The notes under the pieces: generated by a model | Seen by the model: only the letters and a program-made list of their open reading frames with translations | Told to the model about the DNA's origin: nothing | The model's database searches: none | From: Bacteroidota bacterium | GTDB taxonomy: Bacteria; Bacteroidota; Bacteroidia; Chitinophagales; BACL12 | Reading direction: 5' to 3' | NCBI GenBank assembly: GCA_029571985.1 | Contig: JAKQVC010000160.1 | Location: 1 to 36,863, forward strand | Length of the DNA: 36,863 nucleotides | Position numbers and translations under genes: made by a program | Shown here: in pieces, positions 23,934 to 32,907 of the stretch | Layout of the letters: each line of letters starts with the position of its first letter | Numbering within the stretch: position 1 is the stretch's first letter

Positions 23934-23939
23934 GTATAT

Positions 23940-25661
23940 ATGTATACGATAAAGATCTTCTGCGCAAGCTGTTTAATTGGGATATGTTCTCAAATTACAC
24001 TTGCACAAACAACAGACAAGGTTACTGTTAACGGCTCGTCGCGCGCTTTGTTTTTTGCTGACGATTTGCAACAGGAATTAACCGAACCGGATACCGTAAC
24101 TGCACCGAAAGAAAATAGTGGGCATACACTGGTTGATCTAGGGGTCAATATTCGTCCGCTGGATCATATTGAAATCCAGGGTATGGTGCGCGTGCGAAAT
24201 GATTTTGGCGGTTTTTGGGGTTCTGGCATAACCTTCGATGTGCGACAATTATATGTAAAAGGTATCATTGCTGATGTTGTGCGTTATCAGTTGGGCGATA
24301 TTGATTATGTGCTGACACCATTCACCATGTATAATCAAAAGGAGTATTTTTTACAGCATACTCCTTCAACATTTAAGCAGTTTCAGCAGACTATTGATTA
24401 TGATATGTTTTTTAATGATGATGCCACACGTCGTCAGCAAGGTGCAGCAGTCGATTTCTCTTTATTGTTTTCTGACCTGGTGCAGGAATTGCAATTTAGT
24501 GGCATGACATCCCGACAACAGCCAGCTGCAGCCGGTCAAAATGAAAGACTTTTTTCTGCTGCTAATATCACACTCATTCAAAGTAAGTACTTTGCCATCG
24601 GATATAATTTTTCTAACCTGTATGATATTGCAGGTACTTCTAAAAACACGGATATCTTTCACAATCCCGTGCATACCATTTCTGCTAAGTCTTCTATAGA
24701 AAAAGAAAACTGGAAAATTGCCCTGAGCGGCGAAACAGGTGCATCTAAAATGTGGTATAGCGAAAATGCAGAGGCGCCTTCGCTCAATGATTATTTTATG
24801 GAAGGCAAAGTAAAAGTAAGTTATACCCCGATTCCGCTTACCGCAACCGTGCAATACGTTTCCGTAGGGCCGGATTTCAGAAGTCCCGGTGCACAAACCA
24901 AACAGGTAAATTTTGATGCTTATCCGCGCGCATACGATCGTATCACAAATGATCAACTGTTGCGCACATTTGATTACTATGATTTGGTGAGGGATGTTGC
25001 CCTATACAATATGCGTATTGAATCCGGACTCATGAACATGGACCCGCGATATGATAACATCACCCCATATGGATTGGCAACGCCAAATCGTCAGGGCGTT
25101 CAGGCCGGCCTGCAATATGCTGATAAGTTAGACAGATTTACTATAAAGGCCGGTTATCTCAGTCAAACTGAAATCAGAGGCCAGGGAACAACGTTGTTGC
25201 GCTCGTTTGGTCGTTTTAGCTCTGACCTGACGATTAAACCTTCCGCATTCCTTAAACAGTATGCAAAACAAATTGTTATTGATGTGCACATGCATATGGA
25301 TCAAACATCACGCGATGCAGAAGGTAATGTGCCGGCAGTTGATTTGCAAACAAACGTGATTGCAGGAAATATAGCTGTTGAAACTTTTAAACAATTAGAT
25401 GTTTTATTCGGCATGCAGCAAATCAGTTATAGTGGTTTTGAATTTGCTCCTTTGCGGGATGAATTTGGTCAGATAATCTATTTCAATCCGCTCCAAACTG
25501 ATGGCAGTCAGACCCTGGTTGGCGGTGGATTGCAATATCGCTTTACTGAATTAATCAGTACGAGTGCTATTTTTAGTAAATTCTCTATGTCGGAAGCGAT
25601 TTCAGAACTTCCTCCATATTCAATTGGCACATTTGCCTTCATTTTTAAAATGGATTTTTAA
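23940..25661 (+). CDS. Second outer-membrane beta-barrel protein, glucan operon
   Basis: A 573-residue protein; the signal peptide ends ITLAQ. It contains many amphipathic strands (HIEIQGMVRVRNDFGGFWG, KYFAIGYNFSNLYDIAG, PLTATVQYVSVGPDF) and ends in YSIGTFAFIFKMDF, a C-terminal aromatic as in BAM substrates. The N-terminal DKVTVNGSSRALFFADDLQQ resembles the first strand of the 650-residue barrel (KITVSGYYRFFGTYS), but overall similarity by eye is low. There is no plug domain and no TonB box. It starts 6 bases after the previous stop and ends 1 base before the lipoprotein gene. It probably forms an uptake or display unit with its neighbours; no named family recognised. Confidence 0.75.
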   Translation: MYTIKIFCASCLIGICSQITLAQTTDKVTVNGSSRALFFADDLQQELTEPDTVTAPKENSGHTLVDLGVNIRPLDHIEIQGMVRVRNDFGGFWGSGITFDVRQLYVKGIIADVVRYQLGDIDYVLTPFTMYNQKEYFLQHTPSTFKQFQQTIDYDMFFNDDATRRQQGAAVDFSLLFSDLVQELQFSGMTSRQQPAAAGQNERLFSAANITLIQSKYFAIGYNFSNLYDIAGTSKNTDIFHNPVHTISAKSSIEKENWKIALSGETGASKMWYSENAEAPSLNDYFMEGKVKVSYTPIPLTATVQYVSVGPDFRSPGAQTKQVNFDAYPRAYDRITNDQLLRTFDYYDLVRDVALYNMRIESGLMNMDPRYDNITPYGLATPNRQGVQAGLQYADKLDRFTIKAGYLSQTEIRGQGTTLLRSFGRFSSDLTIKPSAFLKQYAKQIVIDVHMHMDQTSRDAEGNVPAVDLQTNVIAGNIAVETFKQLDVLFGMQQISYSGFEFAPLRDEFGQIIYFNPLQTDGSQTLVGGGLQYRFTELISTSAIFSKFSMSEAISELPPYSIGTFAFIFKMDF

Positions 25662-25662
25662 T

Positions 25663-26667
25663 ATGCGTCGCATTACTTTTTTCCTTGTAGCTGCATTTGC
25701 CATATTGCTAAATGCTTGTCGTAAAGACGCCGACTTGTTTGATGGTCCGTCATTAAATGATATCTATGGCGAATTCTCATTTGTTGAGCCTTTGCTGATT
25801 ACCAATACCGAAGTGGATTTCGCCGGCGGACAGTCAACTGCATTTACGGCTGAATTTTCAAAGAATGTGAATTGGAAAATCAGTATCAAAGGCCTGAGCT
25901 CAGGTGCTGAAAAAATTATTTCGGGAACCAGTAATGTATTGTCTGTAGATAATACAACCTGGACTGGCAGCACCACCATTTTACCTATGTTCAGAGCTGA
26001 AATGTGTGCAGTAGAATTAACCTTTTCTACAGAACCTGATACTGTGCGCGACACTTTAGAAATTCTGGCGCCAAAATCTAATGCGGGTTTATTGCTGGCT
26101 GATTTTGAATCCGGTTTTAATGCGGGTTGGGAACCTTTTGTGCAGGCAGGCGCTGATATGAGCTTTTCAGTTACCAATTCCGTAACAGCCGGACAAGGCC
26201 AATATTATTATGATATGGGTGGCGCAGTGGATTGGGACTGGCTGATTGGATTAATTGATATTCCGGCTACTGCTTATGGCAGCAGCACCTTCGCATTGAA
26301 TAGTAATCCGGATAATGTATTTTTTAATGTGATGTTATACAATCCGGTGGGTATTACAAATAGTATTGTTTTGTTCCAGTTCAGAGAAGATGATAATGGG
26401 GATGGTGCTTTTTCAGAAGGAACTGAAGATATGTTTTCGGTTGAAGTAAAAATGACTGAAACGGGATGGCAATTGATATCCAGAAATTATGCTGAATTAG
26501 CAACAATTGTAAATGGTGTACCGGTTGATCCACTGGGTAATGGATTACACGAACCGGATAAATTATTCCAGATAAGTATTTTAATGCTCGCAAATCCAAG
26601 TTCCGGTTATTCGCAGGCATTAATGGATTATATGATATTTACTGAAGGCGCAGCACTCGAACCATGA
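25663..26667 (+). CDS. Lipoprotein, probable surface glycan-binding protein
   Basis: A 334-residue lipoprotein: MRRITFFLVAAFAILLNAC gives a lipobox LNAC with C19. Two beta-rich parts follow: about 45-150 (LITNTEVDFAGGQSTAFTAE, NWKISIKGLSSGAEKII), Ig-like, and about 155-334 (LLADFESGFNAGWEPFVQAG to SQALMDYMIF), whose ends resemble a CBM-type jelly roll. This layout is similar to SusE/F or SGBP-B-like lipoproteins but without a SusC/D pair nearby. The open frame extends to 25564 within the barrel gene, but the ATG at 25663, 1 base past the previous stop, gives the signal peptide. It overlaps the next gene by 4 bases. The glucan-binding role is inferred. Confidence 0.75.
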   Translation: MRRITFFLVAAFAILLNACRKDADLFDGPSLNDIYGEFSFVEPLLITNTEVDFAGGQSTAFTAEFSKNVNWKISIKGLSSGAEKIISGTSNVLSVDNTTWTGSTTILPMFRAEMCAVELTFSTEPDTVRDTLEILAPKSNAGLLLADFESGFNAGWEPFVQAGADMSFSVTNSVTAGQGQYYYDMGGAVDWDWLIGLIDIPATAYGSSTFALNSNPDNVFFNVMLYNPVGITNSIVLFQFREDDNGDGAFSEGTEDMFSVEVKMTETGWQLISRNYAELATIVNGVPVDPLGNGLHEPDKLFQISILMLANPSSGYSQALMDYMIFTEGAALEP

Positions 26668-27926
26668 TAATGAACAGGCGACAAAATATTTTTCCGGGTT
26701 TACTGTTTTGCATGGCGCTGAGCGGATGTGTAGAAGTAAAACAGGCTGCCCTTTACCCGCAGCCCAATACGGAAGCTGCAGAGCCGCATATCGCTAATTG
26801 TTACGCACTACAAATTTTCGACGACCATATTACTAGCGATATCTGGTATACGCAAAATACATCCTGTATTCAAATTGATGAATTGAAATCCGGACAATAT
26901 GCCGGAGAAGGCGCCTTACATATCAAATGGAATAAACCACAAAGCGAATGCGACTGGATTGGTATGGGCGTTGGATGGGATGATTGGTTTGCAAAAGATT
27001 TGCATCAGATCGTGGATAGCGCTGCTATTCAATTTTATGTGCGCAATGTCAGCGGCGTTACGAAAGGCCTGCCCTGGGCAATCGCTTTTGAAGATTATGG
27101 TAATGCGCAGGCATGGTGTGGTATGTCACCCAATTTTATAGAAAATGGTGAAATTACAGAAAACTGGACTAAAGTAACTATCCCTCTTTCTGAATTTGAC
27201 TACGACATGCAGGAGCCTGACATGCGCACGGTGAAACAAATGATTATTCAGTTTGAAGGTGATGGAGAAATTTATCTGGATGATATAAAACTGGTCCGGA
27301 GTAGTGGCAGCACAAATAAATCTGCGTCAGTATATCCCTACATAGCGCCTTTTACAGAAGGCACGAAAAACTCTGCACTCGTTTCAATTCCATTGTCATT
27401 CGAACTTGAATCCGGGAGCATAGGAGTGGCATATACTGCTAATCAATTGCATGTGCAGGCAAAAATTATAGATAACACACCGATGCAAAATAGTAAATCC
27501 GGTACTGATATCTGGAACGGTGATGCGATTGAAATAGCCTTTGCCACAAATCCGGAGGCAAACCGCTTGCGCAAAACTTTTCTGTTATCTGATAAGCACA
27601 TCGGAATTCGGTGTACGGATAAACCCGTTATTTGGGATTGGTCAAGAAATGTAGAGATTCAAGGCGAGGTTTATATTACAAAAACAGCTGATGGTTATGT
27701 GGTTGAGGCGTCTATTCCTTGGAGTGCATTAGACTGCTCACCATGGCAAGCCGGTAAATGGTATGGCTTTGAATGTGCTATAGATAATGGCGATGCAAAA
27801 GGTAGATTACATCAAATGCGCTGGAACGATAATTATAATGCTGATTTTCATATTAACCCTTCCCTCTGGGGAAAGATAGAAGTTAACTCTTCGTGGACTA
27901 ATTGGTCTGATATAGAAGTAAAATAA
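26664..27926 (+). CDS. Lipoprotein with CBM-type domain and CBM9-like domain
   Basis: 420 residues; lipobox LSGC with C22. The N-terminal domain (about 45-215; ALHIKWNKPQSECDWIGMGV, VTIPLSEFDYDM, GEIYLDDIKLV) resembles CBM11/CBM30-type beta sandwiches. The C-terminal domain (about 225-415) fits family CBM9/DOMON: SIGVAYTANQLHVQAKIID, DIWNGDAIEIAFATNP, DGYVVEASIPWSALD, WYGFECAIDN. No catalytic motif is seen. It starts with ATGA overlapping the previous gene; ATG at 26670 (MNRRQN) is an alternative. It is probably surface-exposed or periplasmic and binds glucan chains or chain ends together with the preceding lipoprotein; the substrate is inferred from the operon. Confidence 0.8.
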   Translation: MIMNRRQNIFPGLLFCMALSGCVEVKQAALYPQPNTEAAEPHIANCYALQIFDDHITSDIWYTQNTSCIQIDELKSGQYAGEGALHIKWNKPQSECDWIGMGVGWDDWFAKDLHQIVDSAAIQFYVRNVSGVTKGLPWAIAFEDYGNAQAWCGMSPNFIENGEITENWTKVTIPLSEFDYDMQEPDMRTVKQMIIQFEGDGEIYLDDIKLVRSSGSTNKSASVYPYIAPFTEGTKNSALVSIPLSFELESGSIGVAYTANQLHVQAKIIDNTPMQNSKSGTDIWNGDAIEIAFATNPEANRLRKTFLLSDKHIGIRCTDKPVIWDWSRNVEIQGEVYITKTADGYVVEASIPWSALDCSPWQAGKWYGFECAIDNGDAKGRLHQMRWNDNYNADFHINPSLWGKIEVNSSWTNWSDIEVK

Positions 27927-27930
27927 ATTT

Positions 27931-30198
27931 ATGGTTATGCAATTTACCCATGCGCTCAGGCATTTTGTATCTGCGACTTTCATCGGGGTGAGTATGATGT
28001 CTGTGTCGGCTCAATCTCCTTACGACCCGGATATCGAAGCACTCATAAAAAATATGACCATCGAAGAAAAGGTGGGACAGATGACGCAATTAAATTTGGA
28101 TGTCATCAGTAAAGGTGAAATATACAACCTGGTTGAACCGCATCAACTGGATGCGGAAAAATTAAAGAAAGCACTCGTTGACTATCATGTTGGATCTATA
28201 TTAAATTGTGGTGGACATGCTTATACCCGAGAGCACTGGCGTGAAATAATTGGTGAGATCCAACGCGTTGCCACAAAAGAAACGCGATTGGGTATTCCAA
28301 TTATTTATGGTATTGATGCGATTCACGGGGCAAATTATACATTAGGCTCCACGCTATTTCCTCAGCAAATAGGTCAGGCTGCTACCTTCAATGAAATGTT
28401 GGTTGCACGTGCTGCTGAAATTACCGCATATGAAGTACGTGCCAGCGGCATTACATGGAATTTTTCCCCGGTATTAGATTTAATGCGCAATCCGCAGTGG
28501 TCAAGGTGCTTTGAAACTTTTGGCGAAGATGTGCTACTTGCAAAAAATATGACACACGCGGCCATTACCGGATATCAGGGGGCTACCCTAACAAATGATC
28601 CCGTAAAAGTGGCTGCATGTATGAAACATTTTTTGGGATACAGTATGCCGCGCACCGGAATGGATCGAACACCAGCTTATATTTCTGATATCCTGTTGCG
28701 TGAATATTTTCTGCCCACTTTTCAGGAGGCCGTGCAATCAGGGGCAGCAACCGTTATGATTAACAGCGGTGAGATAAATGGTATTCCTGTGCATGCGAAT
28801 AAGAAAATTGTAACGGATTTATTGCGCACAGAATTGGGTTTTGAAGGTGTAGCTGTTACCGATTGGGAAGACATTATGAAACTCAATAACTTTCATAAAG
28901 TGGCCCCGACTATGAAGGATGCTGTGCGCATGGCAATCGATGCCGGAATCGATATGAGTATGGTGCCCAATAATTATGAATTCTGTGATTTATTGGTGGA
29001 ACTGGTAAAAGAAGGCACCATTACAGAAGAACGCCTGGATGTTTCTGTGCGACGTATTTTAATATTAAAAAAGAAATTAGGTTTATTCGAAAATCCGATG
29101 CCTGCTGCGGATAATAATTATGCTGCTTTCGGCAACGCATCAGGTAAATTGGTTAGCCAGCTTACGGCAGAAGAGTCTATCACCTTGTTAAAAAACGCCA
29201 ATCAACTATTACCACTTGATGCTAAAACTAAAATTCTGGTTACCGGTCCTGGTGCTGATAGCTATACCATGTTGAACGGTGCATGGACACGCACCTGGCA
29301 AGGTACAGATACTAAATGGGATGACCCGTCTGTTGCATCCATATACGACGCATTAAAAAATATGGGTGGCGAAAATGTTCAATATGTGCAAGGATGTACC
29401 ACTTCAGCACTATCTGATTATCAGGCAGCATTAACTGCCGCGCAGCAAGTGGATGTAATTATTGCCTGTATGGGCGAATTGCCTTCAACGGAGATACCGG
29501 GAAATATTCAGGACATGCACCTGGATAAAGCACAGCTGGATTATATAAGCATGCTTTCAGCAACAGGTAAACCGTTAATCTTATTACTCACTGAAAGTCG
29601 GCCAAGAATAATCAGAGATATTGAGCCTAACTGTAATGCCATCCTGCAATTATATTATCCCGGCGATATGGGAGGTGTTGCTGCTGCAAATATTATTTAT
29701 GGAAAAGTAAATCCATCCGGTAAGTTGCCTTATACGTATCCAAAATATGCAAATGCCCTTTTGTGGTATGATCATAAACACACAGAAACCATGGATGTAG
29801 ATTTTGGTAATGATGCCTTTGATCCACAATGGACATTTGGATATGGATTGAGTTATACAATATTTGAATATTCCAATCTCTATATCAGTAATGATACCAT
29901 GACCTCTGCAGGTTTAACCGTATCTGTAACTGTAAAAAATACGGGAAGCCGGGTTGGAAAAGAGGTGGTGCAATTATACTTATCTGACCAGTTTGCAAGT
30001 ATTACACCATCTGTTAAAAGACTAAAAGCATATCAAAAAATCGAATTGCAACCACAGGAATCCCGTGTCATTACTTTTCAGCTCACACCGGAGCAATTGC
30101 AATTTGTGGGTGCCGACCTTCAATGGATTGCAGAGCCTGGCTGGTTTGATGTGTCCATTAATGGAAGCAAAACATCATTTTATTATAAATCTAACTAA
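27931..30198 (+). CDS. GH3 family beta-glucosidase
   Basis: A 755-residue exported enzyme (signal peptide ending MSVSAQ). It is a retaining GH3 with an N-terminal barrel (MTIEEKVGQM at 42-51; GIDAIHGANYTLGSTLFPQ; FSPVLDLMRNPQWSRCFETF; KHFLGYS) and the nucleophile D311 in GVAVTDWEDI. The alpha/beta sandwich domain starts near 405 (ITLLKNANQLLPL; PGNIQDMHLDKAQ), and the C-terminal Fn3-like domain begins near 645 (VTVKNTGSRVGKEVVQLYLS). The length fits periplasmic BglX-type enzymes. In this operon it should release glucose from oligosaccharides made by the endo-enzymes. It begins 4 bases after the CBM9 lipoprotein gene and its stop abuts the GH16-like gene. Confidence 0.92.
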   Translation: MVMQFTHALRHFVSATFIGVSMMSVSAQSPYDPDIEALIKNMTIEEKVGQMTQLNLDVISKGEIYNLVEPHQLDAEKLKKALVDYHVGSILNCGGHAYTREHWREIIGEIQRVATKETRLGIPIIYGIDAIHGANYTLGSTLFPQQIGQAATFNEMLVARAAEITAYEVRASGITWNFSPVLDLMRNPQWSRCFETFGEDVLLAKNMTHAAITGYQGATLTNDPVKVAACMKHFLGYSMPRTGMDRTPAYISDILLREYFLPTFQEAVQSGAATVMINSGEINGIPVHANKKIVTDLLRTELGFEGVAVTDWEDIMKLNNFHKVAPTMKDAVRMAIDAGIDMSMVPNNYEFCDLLVELVKEGTITEERLDVSVRRILILKKKLGLFENPMPAADNNYAAFGNASGKLVSQLTAEESITLLKNANQLLPLDAKTKILVTGPGADSYTMLNGAWTRTWQGTDTKWDDPSVASIYDALKNMGGENVQYVQGCTTSALSDYQAALTAAQQVDVIIACMGELPSTEIPGNIQDMHLDKAQLDYISMLSATGKPLILLLTESRPRIIRDIEPNCNAILQLYYPGDMGGVAAANIIYGKVNPSGKLPYTYPKYANALLWYDHKHTETMDVDFGNDAFDPQWTFGYGLSYTIFEYSNLYISNDTMTSAGLTVSVTVKNTGSRVGKEVVQLYLSDQFASITPSVKRLKAYQKIELQPQESRVITFQLTPEQLQFVGADLQWIAEPGWFDVSINGSKTSFYYKSN

Positions 30199-31038
30199 AT
30201 GAACATGCGCATATCATCGATATTTGGATTTGTATGTATCGGCTTGCTGGCTTTTGGATGTAAGCAATCGGAGCCTGAAGACGTTCTGGGAAGAACAGGT
30301 GATGTTGTCAACTTTTCCGGATACTTATGGGATGTGAAAATCGCTGAGTCCTATCAGGTGGGCCCGGGTCCGAATTATTTTTCGGGCTATTACGAGGATG
30401 TATTTATTGATGAGCAGGGCTATCTGCACATGCGCATTGCCGAGCATGACGGCAAATGGTTTTCAAGCGAGGTGATTACTCAACAAAATATGGGTTATGG
30501 AAAATACACCTTCGTTGTGCAGGGCGACCTTGAGCAAATTCCTGAAAATATTACGCTTGGATTATTTACCTGGGACAATAATACTTTTTTTGATCAGGCA
30601 AATAGTGAAGTGGATATTGAAATATCGAAATGGGGAGATAAAGAAGAAAAAAATACTTTATTGTATAGTGTGCAACCGGTAAATTTCGGACCATACTATC
30701 CCGAACGCACACATCTCGCCGAAACACCTGAAGAAAGCTTAATAGGAGTAACTACACATACCTTTGTGTGGACCGATACCTTAATTATCTGGAAAAGCTA
30801 TTATGGAGATTCTGAACAACCCGAAGATTTAATTACTGAATGGAGTTTCGACCTCGATAATCCGGCACGAGTAAAAAACGAAAATGGCAATAGTTCGGCG
30901 CCAATCGTAATTCCGGCTCCGGGCGAAACAACAAATGCAAGAATTAATTTTTGGCTGCTCCCATGGGTGGCAACTGCGCCAACAGACGGAAAGGAACAGG
31001 AAGTGGTCATACGTCGCTTTGCCTATGTGCCGATGTAA
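30199..31038 (+). CDS. GH16-like lipoprotein, probable endo-beta-glucanase
   Basis: 279 residues with a lipobox LAFGC (C21). The GH16 active-site strand is visible as NSEVDIEISKWG, with E137 and E141 as candidate nucleophile and acid/base in the ExDxE form without the beta-bulge, as in lichenases. The jelly-roll fold is supported by YGKYTFVVQGDLEQIPENI and the final INFWLLPWVATAPTDG and EVVIRRFAYVPM. Laminarinases and licheninases of GH16 cut beta-1,3 or mixed-linkage glucans, but this protein is short and diverged, so the exact specificity is uncertain. It is the last gene of the operon; its ATG follows the GH3 stop with no gap, and a strong hairpin lies 52 bases after it. Confidence 0.78.
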   Translation: MNMRISSIFGFVCIGLLAFGCKQSEPEDVLGRTGDVVNFSGYLWDVKIAESYQVGPGPNYFSGYYEDVFIDEQGYLHMRIAEHDGKWFSSEVITQQNMGYGKYTFVVQGDLEQIPENITLGLFTWDNNTFFDQANSEVDIEISKWGDKEEKNTLLYSVQPVNFGPYYPERTHLAETPEESLIGVTTHTFVWTDTLIIWKSYYGDSEQPEDLITEWSFDLDNPARVKNENGNSSAPIVIPAPGETTNARINFWLLPWVATAPTDGKEQEVVIRRFAYVPM

Positions 31039-31090
31039 TCAAGTATTATTCAATGCGTAAATTTTGATTTTTCTGGTTATAGATTAAATG

Positions 31091-31120
31091 AAATGTCAGG
31101 GATAATTCCCTGACATTTTT
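31091..31120. terminator. Terminator at the end of the glucan operon
   Basis: AAATGTCAGGGA (31091-31102) pairs over 12 bases with TCCCTGACATTT (31107-31118), with loop TAAT, and is followed by T residues on the plus strand. It lies between convergent genes, so it may also slow minus-strand transcripts from the T9SS gene at 31135. Confidence 0.9.
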
Positions 31121-31134
31121 ATTTAATACATTAT

Positions 31135-32751
31135 CTATTGTTTAACCAGATAGGTGCTCTGACTATTTCCTGAAATATCAAAAGCCTGTATCATATAAAC
31201 ACCCGGAGATAACTGACTGATGTCTGTCGACTGCACACCATTCATTTCCATAAACATAACAGGTTGTCCCTGCAGGTTAACAATCTGTATAGTATATGGA
31301 AGAGCATCATTGAGTGAAAGGGTAATCTGATCTCGTGCCGGATTTGGATACATTTCTAATTGCAGTTGCTCAAATGAGTAAACAGTTGTGGTTGTGGTGT
31401 CTTCAGTAAGTGTGTCGCCACTAATATAATTCAGATTGAAGGCAACTATTTCTTCATAAAAGAATGTGCGCGCTGCACCAATAACATTATCATCGGCAGT
31501 AGGTATCAAAGTAAATTCTGTATAAAACGGCGCGTAAGTTGACGATAAAACCTGAATCGGTTCAGGCCATTCGGTTGAGCCGTCAGGCCGTACTTTTTGA
31601 GCATAGAAAGCGCCACCCGCAACATAACAAACTACAACATCTCCACCTGAAGTTATGACCGATTTTATTACAGGGATATACAAAGGGGCGTCATCTACAT
31701 ATAAGGGCTCATCCCATAAGGTGTTTCCGTTTTCATCGAATTTTTGCATATAAATGCCGGTTGCATCAGGATTGTAATCCTGCCAACTTATATAATGGTC
31801 GTTTCCTGAACCGGAAAAAGCAATGCCCTCCTGAATTGCCGGATCAGAAATAATGACGCGACATGAATCAGGCCAAGCTAATGTACCGGCCGCATCTGAT
31901 TTGGCAGCATACACATCTCTGCTTGCGGATGTCCATGCCGACATTAACGCGCCATCAGCATCCAGATGAATATCGTAATAGGGATGTCCGGCATATGTTC
32001 CGCCTATTCCATCAGTACAGGATGTAATCAGTGTAGGCGATGCTAAATTTAATGTGCCATCAGCATTAAAATGTTGCAAATGCGCACCATAATATTCCCA
32101 ACTGATATAACCTCCGCCGGCCCCATCAGGTAATAAGTGTAAATTACCTGCTGAACCTAATCCGCAATCCCAAACAAGAATACCATTATATCCCCAGGTA
32201 AGCGAGCCGTCCATTTCAACTTTCGATAAGTATAAGTCGTCATAACCATAACCAGTTAATACATAACTGATATAACAACCAGTTCCATACGATTGCATGG
32301 TTAGTGAATTACCATTACTGCCCCATATATAGTCTTCAGGTCCTGCAACAAGAATATTTTCAGGAAAGGAGAAATATCCGTCTGCACCTAAAACATTTGC
32401 CTCAACCGAATCATTATAACCGATCCATGCAACCATAACTGAGTGATCATCGAGCAATGCTGCCTGCATATTGGTAGCCGATTGGGTAAGAGCAGTCAGT
32501 TGCCTGCCGTTACCTTCCCACATCGGTGTTCCATTTGTATCGAGGTGTTGCCCGAATACCTGGGCAATGCCACTCCTGTTATCAATCCAAAATACATAAT
32601 AGCCGGTTTCGCCATCTCCCAGCACAACAGGCTTTGATTGCAAAAAGGGATCATTACAGATCATTAAAGGATTTTCCGGGTCGTTTGACCATTGCCCAAA
32701 AGTGGCCACAGTTATGTGAAAACAGGCAAGCAGTGTTATAATACGTAACAT
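31135..32751 (-). CDS. T9SS protein with propeller-like repeats
   Basis: 538 residues from the ATG at 32751 (the open frame reaches 32838); signal peptide MLRIITLLACFHITVATFGQ. The mature part has repeating strands such as PVVLGDGETGYYVFWIDNRS, VFGQHLDTNGTPMWEGNGRQ and IYMQKFDENGNTLWDEPLYV, in which 'xDxxGxxxW' turns recur about every 50-60 residues, as in beta-propeller proteins. The C-terminal domain LQLEMYPNPARDQITLSLND to SQSTYLVKQ is a T9SS type A sorting domain. No catalytic residues are recognisable and the function is unknown. A -7 box TACTTTTG lies 19 bases upstream of the start. Confidence 0.8.
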   Translation of the reverse strand: MLRIITLLACFHITVATFGQWSNDPENPLMICNDPFLQSKPVVLGDGETGYYVFWIDNRSGIAQVFGQHLDTNGTPMWEGNGRQLTALTQSATNMQAALLDDHSVMVAWIGYNDSVEANVLGADGYFSFPENILVAGPEDYIWGSNGNSLTMQSYGTGCYISYVLTGYGYDDLYLSKVEMDGSLTWGYNGILVWDCGLGSAGNLHLLPDGAGGGYISWEYYGAHLQHFNADGTLNLASPTLITSCTDGIGGTYAGHPYYDIHLDADGALMSAWTSASRDVYAAKSDAAGTLAWPDSCRVIISDPAIQEGIAFSGSGNDHYISWQDYNPDATGIYMQKFDENGNTLWDEPLYVDDAPLYIPVIKSVITSGGDVVVCYVAGGAFYAQKVRPDGSTEWPEPIQVLSSTYAPFYTEFTLIPTADDNVIGAARTFFYEEIVAFNLNYISGDTLTEDTTTTTVYSFEQLQLEMYPNPARDQITLSLNDALPYTIQIVNLQGQPVMFMEMNGVQSTDISQLSPGVYMIQAFDISGNSQSTYLVKQ

Positions 32752-32769
32752 ATTGTTTGATTTATAAAG

Positions 32770-32777
32770 CAAAAGTA
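32770..32777 (-). promoter_or_regulatory. Candidate -7 box (TACTTTTG)
   Basis: On the minus strand this is TACTTTTG, an exact TAnnTTTG match, with 18 bases to the ATG at 32751. No clear TTG -33 is seen about 20 bases further upstream. Confidence 0.4.
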
Positions 32778-32856
32778 GAGTCGCCCTGCTGCCTAAACAG
32801 GTAGACTTTTTTGCATTTGTAGCAAGACACTTGGGCAATGTCAGCCTGTTATGTAT

Positions 32857-32886
32857 AAAAAAAGCCCCGCCGAAAGTGGCAGGGCT
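32857..32886 (-). terminator. Intrinsic terminator of the second propeller-like gene
   Basis: AGCCCCGCC (32863-32871) pairs with GGCAGGGCT (32878-32886) with one C-A mismatch and loop GAAAGT. On the minus strand a run of T residues follows. It is 21 bases past the stop codon at 32908. Confidence 0.85.
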
Positions 32887-32907
32887 ATTGAAGGCTGAGC
32901 AACTATA

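Noticed and set aside
21981-25661. SusC/SusD-type transporter pair
   Set aside because: Neither barrel has a TonB box, plug or carboxypeptidase-like domain, and neither lipoprotein shows SusD-like TPR helices; both are beta-rich.
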